The notes under the pieces: generated by a model
Database searches by the model: none
The model's input: the letters and a program-made list of their open reading frames with translations, nothing else
What the model was told of the DNA's origin: nothing
In this document: positions 14,566 to 15,376 of the stretch, piece by piece
Layout: each line of letters opens with the position of its first letter
Numbering within the stretch: position 1 is the first letter of the stretch
Position numbers and translations under genes: made by a program
Source of the DNA: an uncultured Lachnospiraceae bacterium
GTDB taxonomy: Bacteria > Bacillota > Clostridia > Lachnospirales > Lachnospiraceae
NCBI GenBank assembly: GCA_902803635.1
Contig: CADCQU010000106.1
Location: 1-15,376 of the forward strand
Length of the DNA: 15,376 nt
Direction: 5' to 3'

Positions 14566-15199
14566 GTTCAACCCAATACCCTCAAAAAAAGGCATTGTGG
14601 CTGACTTTCGGTGAGGCAAGGAAGCATCCAGTCAGCCAAACATCCCCCAAATCAGGCATTGTGGCTGATTATCGGTGCGGCAGGGAAGCATCCAGTCAGC
14701 CAAACATCCCCCAAATCAGGCATTGTGGCTGATTATCGGTGCGGCAAGGAAGCATCCAGTCAGCTCAAAATGCGTTTTTCGGGGATTTGAGCTGACTTTT
14801 CTTCCGAGCAGCCTCTGCCGAGTCAGCTCAAAATTCCAATTTCGGGGATTTGGGCTGACTTTTCCTCCGAGTAGCCTCCGTAAAGTCAGCTCAAAATTCC
14901 AATTTCGGGGATTTGGGCTGACTTTTCCTCCGAGTAGCCTCCGCAAAGTCAGCTCAAAATGCCATATTCAGGAATTTGGGCTGAATTTTCCTCCGAGCAG
15001 CCTCCGTAAAGTCAGCTCAAAATTCGATTTTCAGGAATCTGGGCTGATTTTTCTATCGAGCAGCCTCTACAAAGTCAGCTCAAAATGCGATTTTCGGGAA
15101 TCTGGGCTGATTTTTCCATCGAGCGGCCTCTACAAAGTCAGCTCAAAATGCCAATTTTGGGGATCTGAGCTGAATTCCATCCGAGTAGCTCTCACAAAG
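14566..15199. repeat. Ten-unit tandem array of 63/64-bp hairpin repeats
   Basis: A first, degenerate unit at 14566 is followed by units beginning GTCAGC at 14631, 14695, 14759, 14822, 14885, 14948, 15011, 15074 and 15137. The first two full units are spaced 64 bases and the rest exactly 63. All of the last seven start with the invariant GTCAGCTCAAAA. In each, this pairs with a downstream TTTG-(G/A)-GCTGA to give a stem of up to 12 bp (e.g. 14821-14832 with 14849-14860). The 64-bp units pair GTCAGCC with GGCTGA. One base in the loop explains the 64 versus 63 spacing, so all ten are related. Reading frames run through because 63 is a multiple of three, but I see no sign of coding. No other gene is visible in the region beyond pcrA. 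Confidence 0.9.
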
Positions 15200-15245
15200 T
15201 TTACGTCAGATTGCAGAGGGGGTAGAAATAGAACAATCCCCCGCA

Positions 15246-15376
15246 GTTACAGTTCAGGTACCCCTTGATTTTTGTCATTCTGAGGAGCAAAGCGACGAAG
15301 AATCCCGTCAATTTTCCGGAAAAACATTACGGGATTCTTCGCTTCGCTCAGAATGACAAGCTTTACACGAGGAAAA
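15246..15376. mobile_element. Left and central part of a palindromic MITE (cut by window edge)
   Basis: GTTACAGTTCAGGTA at 15246-15260 is the terminal inverted repeat, followed after 28 bases by the palindrome arms 15274-15308 and 15329-15357, then the first 19 bases of the right flank. The spacing matches the complete copy at 7660-7824. The right end lies beyond the window. It sits about 46 bases after the hairpin array. Confidence 0.8.

Noticed and set aside
14566..15199. CRISPR array
   Set aside because: Units are 63-64 bases with related rather than unique intervals, the conserved core is only 12 bases, and no cas gene is present.
14675..15268. A 197-codon open frame across the hairpin array, with a matching open frame on the other strand
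   Set aside because: The frame is open only because the repeat is 63 bases; changes between copies are not biased to third positions, there is no ribosome binding site and the conserved feature is the hairpin.

Overview
The window looks like a chromosomal segment from a GC-rich member of the Clostridia, most likely Lachnospiraceae-like. The reasons are the set of genes (a DUF4364 winged-helix protein, a DUF1836 protein, a YerC/TrpR-type repressor and PcrA), strong AGGAGG-type ribosome binding sites, TTGACA/TATAAT-type promoters, and two families of short palindromic repeats of a kind common in gut Clostridia. Genus is an inference. No rRNA, tRNA, phage, integrase, transposase gene or CRISPR array was seen.

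Layout. (1) 1-86: right end of a palindromic miniature element (MITE). (2) 127-2886, + strand: a promoter and a three-gene operon, with a four-helix membrane protein, a DUF6765-like protein with two sets of internal repeats, and a six-helix HdeD/DUF308-like membrane protein, closed by a bidirectional terminator. (3) 2949-6833, - strand: a large SWIM-zinc-finger SNF2 helicase, divergently transcribed from (4) 7013-7531, + strand: a DUF4364 regulator. (5) 7604-7824: a palindromic repeat into which a complete 165-bp MITE has inserted, leaving an 8-bp target duplication. (6) 7865-10794, + strand: promoter, possibly structured leader, polar amino-acid ABC transporter (binding lipoprotein, permease, ATPase) and a YerC/TrpR-like repressor, ending in a bidirectional terminator. 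(7) 10904-11581 and 11857-14433, - strand: DUF1836 protein and PcrA helicase, separated by three palindromic repeats. (8) 14566-15199: a ten-unit tandem array of 63/64-bp hairpin units. (9) 15246-15376: left part of another MITE.

How the genes relate. The ABC genes form a complete importer: the lipoprotein captures the amino acid, the permease forms the channel and the ATPase drives it; the repressor-like gene 47 bp downstream is probably co-transcribed. The two helicases are DNA-repair or chromatin-type housekeeping enzymes.

Most interesting observations: the substrate-binding lipoprotein has its halves in the reverse of the family order, so it appears to be a circular permutant with all ligand-contact motifs kept; the word CAAATG/CATTTG, and especially the 10-mer GGCAAATGCC, is strongly over-represented throughout both coding strands; the 63/64-bp hairpin array has an invariant core; the MITE has a visible target duplication; and PcrA carries an unusual repetitive Gly/Ser/Ala/Asn linker. 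Counts were made by eye and no database search was possible.
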